Assembly: GCA_030490835.1 (NCBI GenBank)
Contig: CM059972.1
Span: 32,963,452 to 33,027,451 of the forward strand
Direction of reading: 5' to 3'
Origin: Annona cherimola
Taxonomy: Eukaryota; Streptophyta; Magnoliopsida; Magnoliales; Annonaceae
Length of the DNA: 64,000 bases
Shown here: piece by piece, positions 32,641 through 44,242 of the stretch
Layout: each line of letters begins with the position of its first letter
How positions within the stretch are numbered: position 1 is the first letter of the stretch
Translations under genes and position numbers: made by a program
The notes under the pieces: model-generated
Told to the model about the DNA's origin: nothing
Seen by the model: only the letters and a program-made list of their open reading frames with translations
Database searches by the model: none

Positions 32641-35121
32641 TGTGAAACCCCAACAATATACATGTCATTTCGACAATTGTAACCCTAGATTCTTTTGTAA
32701 TTATTTTTATGATAAATGAAAATTCATGAATTGTGTTAATGGATATGTGTATTGGAGATTGAAATAGGGCAATTAGGAATTTAACCCCGTGAATAGTGCT
32801 CGTGAATAGTAAATAAGAATAGTAACGGAGATTAAGACACGTAATTAAGAGTTAATCACTTGGATTAACCTAATCACAAAAAGACGAAATAGAAATTTAA
32901 TCAGTACAGGACAAAATAGCATTACTTTTGGATATTTTAATACCATTTTGGATTTTTGTGAAAAATTAAAGAAAAATTCATAAGTTGCAATCCGGGCGTC
33001 GGAATTCGATGAAATTTTTTATGGATGGTTAAAAATTCATGATGGACATGATGGATGGTTAAAAATTCATGATGCAATCCGGGCGTCGGAATTCGATTAA
33101 ATAGCTTTTGACTTTTTATTTAAATAAATAATTAAAAATAAAAAAATTAAATGAAATGGCTACTGTAGCAGGGATGTGGCAGGGGGAGCAGCTGGAAAAT
33201 TTGATCAAGATCAATGGTCATTAATCATCATCATCTTTAATCAATGGCTAAGATTAATCTAGCCTAATTTAATTAATTTTAAAAATAAAAAATAGGTAAA
33301 AAATAGGGCTGCATAGGGGGGCTAGAGTAGGCCTAGGGTGGGAAGCACATGGCTCAAATCATTTTTCAAAATTAAAAAGAAATACCAATTTATAATTAAA
33401 TACCTCAAATCTAGGGGGTAAATTCCAAATTCTTAAAAAATGCAATACTATAAATAGGGCAGCAGGGTGGACGTCGAAGGCCATCAAAACCCAACTCCAT
33501 TTGAGTCATTCCAAGTCCCCAAACCATCCCACACGTCTAAGGAAAGAAAGAAGTAAGCTAGAGAGAGAAAGTGTGAGAAAAAGAGGCATATCTCCACTTC
33601 GGGTAAGTGATTTCTACCCAAATTTCTTTTGGATGTTAAGTAGGTAAACATATGCTTAGATAATTCCTAAGTATGAAAAAATAACTATAGATATAATACT
33701 TTCATGGAATTATGAGAAAACATCAAAAATTCGGAGCGAAGATAGGGTATTCGGGAAGATAGCATATGATACGTGAAAATAATACTTCAAAATTGATAAA
33801 TGATAATTTAGGATATATTATTATGATAAATATGATGTTGAAATGATGATATATTAATTTCATGATTTTTGAAATTAAGGATTATGCTTAAGTGAATTTA
33901 TGTTGATTTTTAGTATATGGAGAAAATAATTATTTTCGCTAAGTAAATAATGATAAATTCAAAATGTATGAAATGTCCTATGATATACTAGGCATAAGCT
34001 ATGTCATGGTATTTTTTATTTTTGGAAAAAATATCAATTTTTGGAACCCATGAACAATAACTCGGATGAACAGTATTGCTACAGTGATTTGCTACAGTAA
34101 ACACGTGCTTTTGGAGAAAATTTGAGATTAATATTTAAATATAAGGGTGGAAATTTTGAGGAACATGTGGATAAAAATATCCATAAAAAGAAATAATTCC
34201 CAAATATTATACAGCATGCATGGGAAGTAGCTTGAATAGAAGAAATAAAATTATCCTTTTATCCTTGAATAGGAAAAGGAAAAGAGAAGGTCGAAGACAC
34301 CCACTGAGAAGGTAATCAAGTTATATGTTTTGCAAATTATTTCAAAAATGCTTGAAATTGTTTGTGAATTGCTTTATGAAATTTATTTAAGGTTGGCCAT
34401 ACCTATACTTGCTTTACATGAACTGAAATGTGTTTGTTAAATTATTTATCAAATGTTTTTCATGAAATTGTTTATGATTTACAAATGGCATGCCGGCATG
34501 TGTATGTGAATGAGCATGTGCACGAGGAATAGGCCTTAGTTGAGGTAGTAAGCGGACCGGATGTCCCCCTCACTATCGCCAAATCGCTTATATAGGCTCA
34601 GGCCGGTGGCGACCTCCCTAAGATGGGAGCATGTATGGGATGGACGCCTAGCTAGCGTCGCATCCAAAGGAGTGTCATGAATGCTATGTATGCATTGCAT
34701 TTGCATTTTATGAAATGCATGAAAATGACTGAAAAATTATGTATAGCTTGCTTACTGAGTATTATTACTCACCCATGCTTTTTTAACAACAGACAGGAAA
34801 TAATGATGAAGGCAGCATGCCAAGTATTATGTAGTTTTGATATGAATGTCGTAAATGTAGATTTTATGTAAAGAAAATGATGATAATTTTGAGATGGAAA
34901 TGAATATTTTTATTCCAATGAAAATGTTTATGGAACAGCTTTTGATTATAACTGTGATATGTGAATTATATTTCAAGTTGAATGAAAGATGAGAATTTTC
35001 CATGTATTGATGATATATATATAATCCTACCGTGTGATCAGGGCAACAATCCTGAGTCACGTTTACCAATCAAAACAATCCCTGAATAAGGCTTCTAGGT
35101 ACCTCGGTTTGGAGCGCCACA
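32641..35121 (+). mobile_element. Solo LTR L7, 2.48 kb
   Basis: It begins TGTGAAACCCCAACAATA and ends GGTTTGGAGCGCCACA. Flanks ATTCC (32636-32640) and ATTCT (35122-35126) are a target duplication with one change. Joining the flanks restores L6 continuity. It contains a TATA box (33449-33457), a GTAAGTGA donor-like site at 33604, GAACAGTA and GCTACAGTA motifs near 34060-34105, an exon-like island at 34273-34311 and an acceptor-like ACAGACAGG near 34797. It is the same family as L6 but inserted into it in the opposite orientation. Confidence 0.9.
33449..33457 (+). promoter_or_regulatory. TATA box of LTR L7
   Basis: TATAAATAG is followed by GGCAGCAGGG, a C-rich leader (CTCCATTTGAG, CCAAGTCCCC) and, about 150 bases on, GGGTAAGTG. 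The same arrangement is at 58940-58948 in the 3' LTR of the right element and at 36676-36684 on the - strand in L6. Confidence 0.6.
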
Positions 35122-36675
35122 ATTCTTGACATAAACCTTCGTGTGCGGGTACGCTAGCCCAGGGAACATCTCACATAGCATGGTCCAATACACCGGCGCT
35201 CTTTGACTTGGCCTCATCAAGGGGAACCTCTCTTCCTCTTGATGCCTACATGGTCTCCTACATGCATGACTTTTAATTTCTCCAGCATTATATACCTCTT
35301 ACACCAGGTGACTTGTCATTCTCATGTAGAGAATTATTTACACCATCCCTTAAAAACATCATTTCAAATCCATGATTTCCTTTTCAATCCATGTATAAAA
35401 ATGCAATGCATTCATTCACACATAGAATTCCATTGCCTCCACCTCTTGGGAGGACGCCGCCAGCCGTAGCCCTATTGACTTAGCAATGGTGAAGAGGGAT
35501 GCCCGATCCTACTTCCTCCACCAAAGCTTCTTCATTATACATCATATATGTGCACATGTCCATGGACATCACATGATATCAATATGCCGGTATGACTTTT
35601 CATAAAAACTCATAAACATTCATCATTTCAAAACATTATAGGAATGACCACCCTTAAACACATTTCATAAATACTTGAGAATAAAACATATTTTCAAAAT
35701 GGTTTGCTTGCTTACCTCCTCAGTCGGTGTCCTCAACCTTTTCCTTCCTTTTTCCCTATACAAGGAAAATGGATATTTTATTCATCCATTCCATGTCTTA
35801 GGTTACTCTCCATGCTTGTTTTATAACCATTCATTACCTCATTCCCATAGAGGTTAATCTTATAAAGATACTTGGTCATTACCCATTTATATGGATTTTT
35901 ATCCATAAATCCTTTAAAATTTTCATTCATATATCCTTATAAAATATAAAAATAAATCTCAATTTTTTCCAAAATCACGCTGTTCACTATTCATAGTTAC
36001 TGTTCACGTTTATTGTAGCAGGTTACTGTTCATATGATGTTACTGTTCACAGCGTGTTGGTTACTGTTCATGGGTTTCAAAAATTGACATTTTTTTCAAA
36101 AATAAAAAATACCATAACATAGCTCTTAGTCAGTCTATCATGGAAAAATTCATGAATTTTGAATTGATCATCATTAACTTGGCTAAATAAATTATTTTCT
36201 CCATATACTAAAAATCAACATAATTTCACTTAAGCATAATCCTTAAATCCAAAAATCATGAGATTAATATATCATCATTCCAACATCATAACTATCATAA
36301 ATATTCATCTCATATCATCATTTAGCAATATTGGAGCATTATTTACTTATATCATATGTTATTTTCCCGAATGCTCTATCTTCACTCCAAATTTTCGATG
36401 TTTAGGCATAATTCCAATTTCTCATTATAACTATACTTATGTTCTCATGCAATAGGCATTATCTAAGTATGGTTTTACCCTACTTAACATTCAAAATTTT
36501 TTTGGAAAGAATCCCTTACCTCAAGTAGAAAAACTCTCCTCCTACTTAGCCTTTCTCTCTCTTTCCTTCTCTCATTCTTTCTCTAAAGGCCAAAAACGTG
36601 TTTGGGAGTGGAATGCTTGAATTTCTCAAGCTTGGAAGATGAGTTTGGTGTGCCCTGGTCGTTCACCCCATGCCC

Positions 36676-36684
36676 CTATTTATA
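36676..36684 (-). promoter_or_regulatory. TATA box of LTR L6
   Basis: CTATTTATA on the + strand is TATAAATAG on the - strand, in the same context (GGTATAAATAGGGGC) as the L7 box. The downstream GGTAAGGGATTC donor-like site is near 36520. Confidence 0.55.
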
Positions 36685-36762
36685 CCCTTCCATTTTCTAC
36701 TAAATTGTAATTTACCCCCTCTTGCAATAGGTATTTATTTTTAAATATTTTTGCTAGGAAAT

Positions 36763-38467
36763 TGAAAGGACCAGGTATTTTATTTTCATTATAACCCTTC
36801 TCTATTTATGAGATAACTTATGAACATGCCACTAGGAGTTTATAATGTTAATGGATGCATAACATATATGAATATAGTATCTAGGGAACATATAGTGCAT
36901 ATATGCATGTATTATGATCTTAGCACACTGAGTATAAATTTAAATGTGTATGATTAGTGTGTCATTGTTAAGCACTATAACTATTTTTTTCCCCTTCGCA
37001 GAGTAGGTACGGGGTTCGACCTGACCGGTCAGGTCGCGGGGGTCAAGGGGCTCGCGCTCTAGGGCCCGCGCTCATGCCCCGACCCGACTCAATGGATTCT
37101 ATTAACATAAGCGGCCCGCGCTCTAGGGCTTCATTCCCATTTCGCGCCTGACCGCATTTTCTTTTCCTCCTCTTCTGGTTCTTCGCTCCTCTTCTACTTT
37201 CTCTTCCACTCAGTTCGAACCACCCGTGATCTCTTGAGGGAAACTATACCAACTACCTTGAAGGTCATAGATCCGAGTCCAGGAAGCTCCAAGGCTCCGA
37301 ATTTCTGCAGTCCACATCTAGGGTCGCTGTCTTGGGAGGGATCACGGTCGAGGTAAGTAGATGTCGCCCCTTCTCGATTTAGTGATGAAATTTTATGTTA
37401 AACGCGATGTGAGGCTAGAGGGAATGTATAGCTTCTAACGACTCCATGGTATTAGGCGTAGAGTTCGTAACAGTTAGGGTTCATGGGGAATTTACTTTGA
37501 ATGCACGATTTCTATGATGTAAAAGACTTCTTAGCAGTTTCTATATTGTTGGAATGTGACGTGAATTGATTTGCCCCAATCGAAGTATGAATTGAAGGTT
37601 CTTTCATTTCGCACCTATCATGTGTTTGATAAAATGCTTGTGTGACAGATCTATGTGTTGAATCTGAATTGTGTTGATGTTGTATGCGTGGTTTGCGACG
37701 TGTTTCATTATCTGTTATGTATGATGTGTTATCTCAAATAGTTGGTTGTAAGGGTTGTTCATGGCCCCTGATTGACATGAGGAGAGGGTTGTTCACGGCC
37801 CTTGATGGACATGAGTAGATGATTGGTTGTGTTGTTCAATTTGTGTGTATGGTTATATGCATACGATCTTGGGAGTGGGTATTGGACCCATGTGTATTAG
37901 CTTCATCACTATATGAGTATCCATCATTATGCTTATTTCCACTTTGTGCTAACCACTATCTGCTTACTGGGTCTATTTAGACTCATATCATTTGTTATTG
38001 TGCTTTTAGATCGCAGGTCAGAAGGGGAACTTAAGGATGGGACAAGTTGAAGATCAAACATGAGAGACCCTAGCACAATATGTTGATTTCAGTTCTTTTA
38101 GATTTGTGCTCTTTTTGATAATCATATATGTAGACAATTATTTAGGCGGATTCGCTTTGACAACTATAATGTATTTGGTATTTCAGATTGGATTATAATC
38201 CTTGTTGATGCACATATGCATGACTATTATATCTGTTTGATGTGTAAGGAAAATATTTAATGATTTCCTTCTATATGAATGTTCTTATTATATGAAGATG
38301 CAAGTATATAAATAGGATTGAATGTTACAGATGGAAATGTTATGAATATCAGGTCATGTATTCCATATTACCCCTTGTATGTTATGGGGAGATGTTGCCG
38401 AATTTTTCTTAGATTGTGTAGTACCCATTAACTAGTTCTTGCGTAATTCTTGGAATGGGGTGTTACA
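36763..38467 (+). mobile_element. Solo LTR B (1.7 kb family, copy B)
   Basis: TGAAAGGACC to GGTGTTACA, with the perfect 5-base duplication GAAAT at 36758-36762 and 38468-38472. It aligns with solo LTR A over its whole length apart from small indels, including the 18-base palindrome (37018-37035) and the splice-like pair at 37353 and 38016. It lies inside L6, so it is younger than L6. Confidence 0.94.
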
Positions 38468-39260
38468 GAAATTTCATAGCAATTTCCACCATGTCATTGA
38501 ACCTTGTGCTATCCCCTATTTTCAACCATTGCTGCTAATTATTTATGGGTTTTGTTTTTTTTATGAAAAATCATTTTTTATTCCAAATTAATCTCAACCA
38601 TTCATCGCATGATAAACTTTAATCTTAACCATTGATTTTTGCTCCAACTCCTAGATACTGTTCACGTCCAATATTCCCCTTGACTTGTTGCTGTTTTTCA
38701 TTTAATGAAAATGCCTTTTAATTAATTAAAATTATCAAAGTCAAATCTTTAATTAATGAAAAAGCACAAGTGCTTTTTGATCCTTAAATGATATTCAATC
38801 TTGACCCTTAATTCATGATTTTTAATCAATCTTGGACCATTCATCATGTCCATCATCATATTTTGGCCATCTATAAAAAAGCTCATCTCAATCCGACGTC
38901 CGGATTGCAAGATATGAATTTTTTTCATTTTCTTCACAAAAATCCATAAAAATCCTAAAATTATTATTTTAATCCAAAAAGCGGTTTTGTCCTTTAGTGG
39001 GAAGCTTCCTTTTTCGTCTTTTATGATTAAGTTAATCCAAAGTGATTAACTCATCACTTCACTTTAACCATATGGTTACTATTCACATTTCACTATTCAC
39101 ATTCATTATTCATCCGAATTTCATTTCATAAATAATTATTTAATCCTCCGATTCCACATATTGCAAAACATCATCACTATATTTCATATAATTATTAATA
39201 CATTATCTAGGGTTTCCAACCCTAGGGTTTGATACACGTGTCTAAGATCGGGATTTCACA

Positions 39261-39660
39261 TTTGCCCACTTGGAGAAATAATCTGTGGCGGCTAAAATAT
39301 GTAAGTGTCCTTTGGATGATGACGGGTTTATCGGACCGAAAATGTCAAAGCCCCTCCAAGAAAAAGGCCATGAAATAGGTGCTGGAGACATTCTCAAAGC
39401 AGGAATATGATGAATATCCCCATGCATTTGACAGATTTCACAAGATTTTGCAAAATTAATGGAGTCTTTGACCATCGTGGGCCAATAATAGTCCAATGTT
39501 CTGATCCTATGATAAAGGTGTTGTCCAGATTGGTGGGTGCCACACTGCTAGAGTGTGTCTCTAGAAGAACCTGACAGATATCATTCCCGTTAATGCAGCG
39601 AAGCCAAAGCCCATTGAAAGCAATTCGATACAAATCATCTTGAAACACGGTATATCGCAA
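39261..39660 (-). pseudogene. Tat integrase, zinc domain and first half of core
   Basis: With a frame change the - strand reads GQHLYHRI (His pair), LDYYWPTMVKDSINFAKSCE and ICQMHG (Cys pair), then WPFSWRGFDIFGPINPSSSK (first catalytic Asp), HLHILAATDYFSKWA. It breaks off at LTR L6. Together with 31375-32089 it gives a complete H2C2, D, D, E integrase layout of gypsy type, carrying frameshifts and stops. The RNase H linker precedes it at higher coordinates. Confidence 0.88.
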
Positions 39661-40743
39661 AACAGTCTTTCTGAGTGACTTCCTTGCATTAGTATCTTCT
39701 GGTACAATACCATATTTGAGGTAGTTGATGATAGGGATGCGCCAGCCATCATTGTTTGCAGTCACCTCGGATACACACCGTCCAACTTGGTTCACTTGGA
39801 GGTCTCCGACATCTTCGAGTCTTTGCACTTGAACCGTCATGTCATCAAGCTCATTAAAAGTGAGAATACTAGCCAGCTTTGACAGTGCATCAGCAACTAT
39901 ATTTTTTGACCGAGGGATGTGCTCAATAGAAACAATTTTGAATTTGGCCAATAAAGTTTGAGCTTTGTCATAATATTTTCGCAAATGAGGCTGGTGCACT
40001 TCGTATTGATTGTTTAAATGTTTAATAACCAATTCAAAGTCTCCGAATATTCACACAAATAAAATGTCTAATTGCAAAAGAAGTTCCATGCCAATGAGTA
40101 AGGCCTCATATTCAGCTTCGTTGTTTGTTGTGCTTTTTCTAAGAAAATATGAGTGTGGAAACAAGTCTTTATGAGGGGATACTATTACAATTCCAACACC
40201 AGCTCTGGATGCCTTTGGAGCACCATCGAAGTACATTTGCCACATTAGATCATCATTTGCATAAAAAACTTTCTCATCAGGTAGGTTTTCTAAGATAGGA
40301 AATTCTTCTTCAAGCGGATGGGCTGCTAGGAAATCTGCTAACACTTGCCCTTTCACCGCCTTCCACGGTACATATTTGATATCAAATTTAGATAACAACA
40401 GTGACCATTTTGCTAAGAGTCTTGAAAGCATGGGTCTAGTGATCAAGAATTTGAGGGGGTCAGCCTTCGATATAAGTATGATATGATGTGCGAGGAAGTA
40501 ATGTCTTAGCTTCTGCGCTACAAAGACCAATGCTAGACAAATCTTCTCGATCAAAGAATAATTATATTCATGTTTGGGCTCTCGTGAACTTAGAGTAGAC
40601 ATATTAAACCCGACAAGCATTGCTAAAACCTTATCGAGTGAGTCCTTAGGTCTTTGATTTTGTTGAGCAGCCTCAGTGGCCATTTTGTCACTATCATGGT
40701 AAAGCAACTTACCTAAGGGGATCGGCTCAGTGCGGTATAGCAA
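39661..40743 (-). pseudogene. Tat dual RNase H region
   Basis: Two RNase H-like domains lie in tandem on the - strand. The first, degenerate one reads EPKHEYNYSLIEKICLALVF, QKLRHYFLAH, ISKADPLKFLITRPMLSRLL and then VKGQVLADFLAAHPL. The second is archaeal type: MYFDGAPKASRAGVGIVIVS (first Asp), STTNNEAEYEALLIGMELLL (Glu and more), and after a frame change KYYDKAQTLLAKFKIVSIEH and SKNIVADALSKLAS. A second, archaeal-type RNase H after a decayed first one is a known mark of the Tat lineage. It degrades RNA in RNA-DNA hybrids. A frameshift at about 40040 and the lost RT make it non-functional. Confidence 0.87.
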
Positions 40744-40882
40744 TCTTTTTCAAGATTTCTATGTCCAAGTAGAACTATGAGCCTGCAGTAGCGCCACTAT
40801 AGTTGTTAGGAGGTGGAATAGGTGCCCCCTGTCACTGTTGTGGTAGTGGCTGGAATTGATGACCGCGTCCTCGACCACGACA
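40744..40882 (-). other. Deletion scar where reverse transcriptase should be
   Basis: Protease (ending near 40883) and RNase H (starting near 40743) are separated by only 139 bases with no RT motif in any frame. About 1 kb encoding the fingers and palm with the catalytic Asp pair would be expected here. The remaining bases give only short frames (such as VVVEDAVINSSHYHNSD) that I cannot assign. Confidence 0.7.
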
Positions 40883-41473
40883 TTAGCCTTCCATCCTTTC
40901 GTTTCTTGGAAAGATATCTTTACTTACTGGGGTAGGGGGAGTCTGAGATATCTTCTGTTGATTCTCCAGTGTTGTTGCTTTTATTACCTTCGTAGGAGTG
41001 TTGATAGTAGGTACTAAGTCGTAATACTTGGCATCGGAGTAAAATACTTTCACTGTCGTGAATGGCTTATGGTCGGCGAAAATCCTCTTTTCTACTTCGT
41101 CCTTGCAATATTTGAAGCATTGATGCACCATTGATGCGACGATCTTGTTGCTGTGAAGCCAAGGTCTTCCTAGTAATAAATTGTATGATGTTGGAGCATT
41201 GATTACAAAGCATGGGATTTCTGTGCAAAAATCTTTTATGCTGAGTTCCAACTCAATTAGACCCATAGCCTTTTGAGTTTCGTGATTAAATCCATGAATC
41301 ACCACACTGGTATCTTTTAGTGCTGACGGAGAGATTCCAATTCTTCTGAGTGTCTGAAGGGGTAGAATATTAATTACGGATCCAACATCGATCATGATCC
41401 TATTAACCAATTCACCGACCAAGTTGCCTATGACATATAGAGGCCGATTGTGATTGGCATCTCCGAGCAACAT
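40883..41473 (-). pseudogene. Tat protease domain
   Basis: A 196-codon open frame includes NRPLYVIGNLVGELVNRIMI, the active-site region IMIDVGSVINILP (D-V-G in place of the usual D-S/T-G), and the conserved YNLLLGRPWLHS block. This is the retropepsin-like protease found between gag and RT in Tat/Ogre-type elements. It would cut the polyprotein. The Val in the active site is unusual and may be decay. It ends close to a missing RT and follows the second gag-like domain. Confidence 0.8.
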
Positions 41474-42409
41474 ATTCTCATCAGTGAATGAAATAATCTC
41501 ATCAACTCAGCCGTGTCGACCAAGTAAGTAAGACGGACATTTTCATCAGTCAAAGCACTGACTAAGGCATCTTTAGTTTCCTGTGATGGCTGCAAGGGAT
41601 CATAGATGCTGAGCCGAGCAGGGAGTCGCTTCAAGTGTTCAAGCACATCATAACTCATTGGCAGCTTTTCATGATTTGTTGGTACAGATTGTTCTGGATG
41701 AGTACAGATTTCCTGCATTGGGGCTTTGTCCTTATTTTTTTGTGTAATTCAACCAGATAGAAGGATTGCCAGAACGTTCTCTTCAGCTTGCACCATATTA
41801 CAAGAGGCAGAGTCTTGAATGTCTGTGGCTAATGTTCGGAGTATATCTGAGAAAAACACTTGCATCTTTAGGATTTTTGGGAAATACCCATCCATGGACT
41901 TGATGCACTGGCTAACCATGATTTCCTCTTTGTTGAATTGTTGGTTGATTATCCTGCAGTTTATCCATCGCAAGATATAATCAGATCGAGATTCTCCTAA
42001 CAGAGGGTGCATTACTCGATCATCTCTGGAGGAAATTCAGTATCAAATTCATGGAATCTTTGGATAAACATATCAGTCAATTCTTCCCATGAACCAAATG
42101 CTTCTTCAGGGAGTGAAGAAATCCAGAGGAGGGTGCAGCTATCATGGGCCAAACTCAGGACAAAGTATTCGAGTGTGAACTGTTCTGTTTGCCCCATTTG
42201 ATAGACGGCCAGTGCATAGTCATGCAAGTGTGGCAATGCGTACTTGTGATTCTCGTGAAACAACTGAATATATAGCCAATCATAACCTAACTCTTCAGTT
42301 AGGAAGGGGAATACTCGGAGGATGGGCGTATCATTTCGTTTACCACATGCAGGACTTGGAGTTGATTTGTTCTTCCAAAAATTTTGGCATCACTAAAAGT
42401 TGCATCTTG
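41474..42409 (-). pseudogene. Second gag-like region of the Tat element
   Basis: Reading on the - strand from about 42400, frames carry SSEYSPSLTEELGYDWLYIQ, LHDYALAVYQMGQTEQFTLE, then LLWISSLPEEAFGSWEELTD and MFIQRFHEF. This is the W-x-x-L...SWEEL...F pattern of the retrotransposon gag fold. After stops comes GESRSDYILRWINCRIINQQ with FNKEEIMVSQCIKSMDGYFP, the usual post-SWEEL helix pair. Several stops and shifts interrupt it. A first, separate gag domain lies upstream at 43832-44242, so this is a second one; it may be a duplication or come from another element. Confidence 0.65.
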
Positions 42410-43326
42410 CTAGTTTCCTTCACTACCGACCCACCGAATTGCCTTCATGAAAGTTTTGGCTACAAAGGTCTTGTACCTATCATCTGAAGTAGGACATACT
42501 GCATCCGAAAGGTACCTCGAGACCATTTCAGGTTCAGGCAATCGTATGACTAAGGGATCGCTCCATGTACTATCTCTGAGATAATTTATGTAGTGGGTGG
42601 TGGATTTTTGATTGTATTGTATTTCCCTCAAGTAATTACTGGGAAACTGCTCCCTTTGCCTTGATAAGAAACAGATCAAGAACGCATCCACCAAGATTAC
42701 CCACTGCGTAATTTCTTCAAGATCATTATCCTGATACCAAGATATCTCCGATTCTCCGAGCGAGTACCGGAAGTATCCTATTCTGATTCCCCAAGATGCT
42801 AGCAGTGATCGCGATTTCCGCAAATATGTGAAGATGTGGTTTACTAGTGACATCCCAACTTCAAACTTTGTGTAGTTAGGGATGAGAGTTGGGGTAGTTC
42901 TTCGCCTCTTTGTAGGTTTGGATGAAGATATATGTATGTGATAGCTTGTTTCTATTTCATCTTTATTGCTGTCCAAGTCCAAGAATGGACCATCCTTAGG
43001 AAACTCGCATGGAGTAATGCCCGGCAACTTCTCAAGTATATATTTCTCTTTTGTTTGACGAGGTGATCTATCAGCAAACCGTTGATAGAATGGAAGCAAT
43101 AACTCAGGCTGAAGGAAGTCCATAATCAGGAACGGTTGCACCCATGAACATTGCATTGAATACCTTGAGAAGAAAGGAAAAATGGCTTTATCGCTGATTC
43201 TTTTGTCTTCTCTATATAGATTTTTAAGGCATCTTTTCGTTTGCTTTAGATTTGCTAGTTTTTGAACTGCCTGCCAGTCATCTTTCTCAACCATCCCAGT
43301 CGTCACAATATTTGATGAAGCCTACA
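42410..43326 (-). other. 298-codon frame between the two gag-like domains, unrecognised
   Basis: A continuous open frame (43306-42410) begins MTTGMVEKDDWQAVQKLANL. It is rich in basic and aromatic residues (SSKPTKRRRTTPTLIP, KTFMKAIRWVGSEGN), with no zinc knuckle or enzyme motif I can see. It follows the degenerate YHRYVGHPTKKC segment of the first gag and precedes the second gag-like domain. Its openness over about 900 bases in an otherwise broken element is notable. It could be an extra Tat frame. I cannot assign a function. Confidence 0.4.
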
Positions 43327-44242
43327 CTACGGGACTAAGTTTGAAAATCCCTTTCTGGATATAATCTTGTAATATTTCCTGGAGGTCCAAACATTTCTTG
43401 GTTGGGTGACCAACATATCGATGATAGCTGTAGTACCGCTGATGATCGGTACACCCACTTCTTCTGGCCTTTTTGGAGTGGGTAGCTCGAATAGTCCAAT
43501 TGACATGACATGTTGGAATAGTGTTTCCACATCATCCTCTCCAAAGGCATATTTGATCTCTTCTCTTTGAAAAGGTTTTGTAGGCCGCTCTTTTGCTGGC
43601 AGCTTTGCTTTATTTGACTGTTTCTTGACTTCTGTAGTGTTTGCAGAAATCTCCCTAGTTTTCTTCTTCTTAATGTCATAGTCGTGGATGATTTTTTCTT
43701 TAAGGCTTTCTACTGAGATAATAGATACTCTTTTCGACAAGCCTCTGTGGCTAAGGCCTAGAATGTGCTTAGCTGTTCATTCATTAATAGGGAAATCTCC
43801 ATCTTGATGTCATTTCGACAAAGATTGACTTTCATTGCTTAAGAGAGAGGTGCCTAACACCGGTTAGCGGCCCTTTGCCATCTGGTGATATAATCTTCGA
43901 CTGGCTTGTCCTTTCTTTGGGACAAAGTCGACAATTCTGATAGTTGTACTTTCCGGGTAGTATCGAGAATTGGGAAGTGAACATTTCCTTCATTTCTTCC
44001 CATGTTCGTACCGAGCCGGTCGGGAGAGATACATACCACTGGAAAGCATCACTGGAGAGGGTATTAGGGAACATCCAAAGGCAAAAGTTCGAATGATGTA
44101 CCCAATTATCCATGGTATAGTGGAATGATGCTAGGTGCTTTAATGCACTCTCAGTCCCATCAAATTGGATCTTTGGCAGCTTCAAATCTCTAGGCAGCAA
44201 CTCTGCTTCAACCTCCGGGAGATAAGACCTGTTAATTGTCAT
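43327..44242 (-). pseudogene. First gag of the Tat element
   Basis: The - strand reads YLPEVEAELLPRDLKLPKIQ, FDGTESALKHLASFHYTMDN, FPNTLSSDAFQWYVSLPTGS and VRTWEEMKEMFTSQF, a clear gag capsid fold. After a frameshift it continues LSTLSQRKDKPVEDYITRWQ, RAANRC. A lysine-rich linker (KKKKTREISANTTEVKKQSN) and EDDVETLFQHVMSIGLFELP, TPKRPEEV follow. In a third frame near 43380-43440 is YYSYHRYVGHPTKKCLDLQE, the degenerate zinc-binding motif of Tat gags with the first Cys changed to Tyr. Gag packages element RNA. At least two frameshifts make it non-functional. Confidence 0.82.

Larger units (their letters stand above)
32090..39260 (-). mobile_element. Solo LTR L6 (reverse), holding nested L7 and solo LTR B
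   Basis: On the - strand the LTR starts TGTGAAATCCCGATCTTAGAC at 39260 and ends GGGGCGCCACA at 32090. This makes about 3.0 kb once the nested insertions 32641-35121 and 36763-38467 are removed. It is the same family as L7 and the LTR at 58077-60688. Landmarks are a TATA box at 36676-36684, GTTACTGTTCA motifs (about 35990-36070) and the conserved TTGCTTACC block near 35710. It splits Tat integrase between FSKWA and EAKAY. I see no matching target duplication (TCTAA against TTTGC), so the flanks have diverged or a small rearrangement occurred. Confidence 0.82.

Noticed and set aside
43335..43679. Second - strand frame overlapping the first Tat gag
   Set aside because: It is a shadow in another frame; the gag linker and knuckle explain the region.
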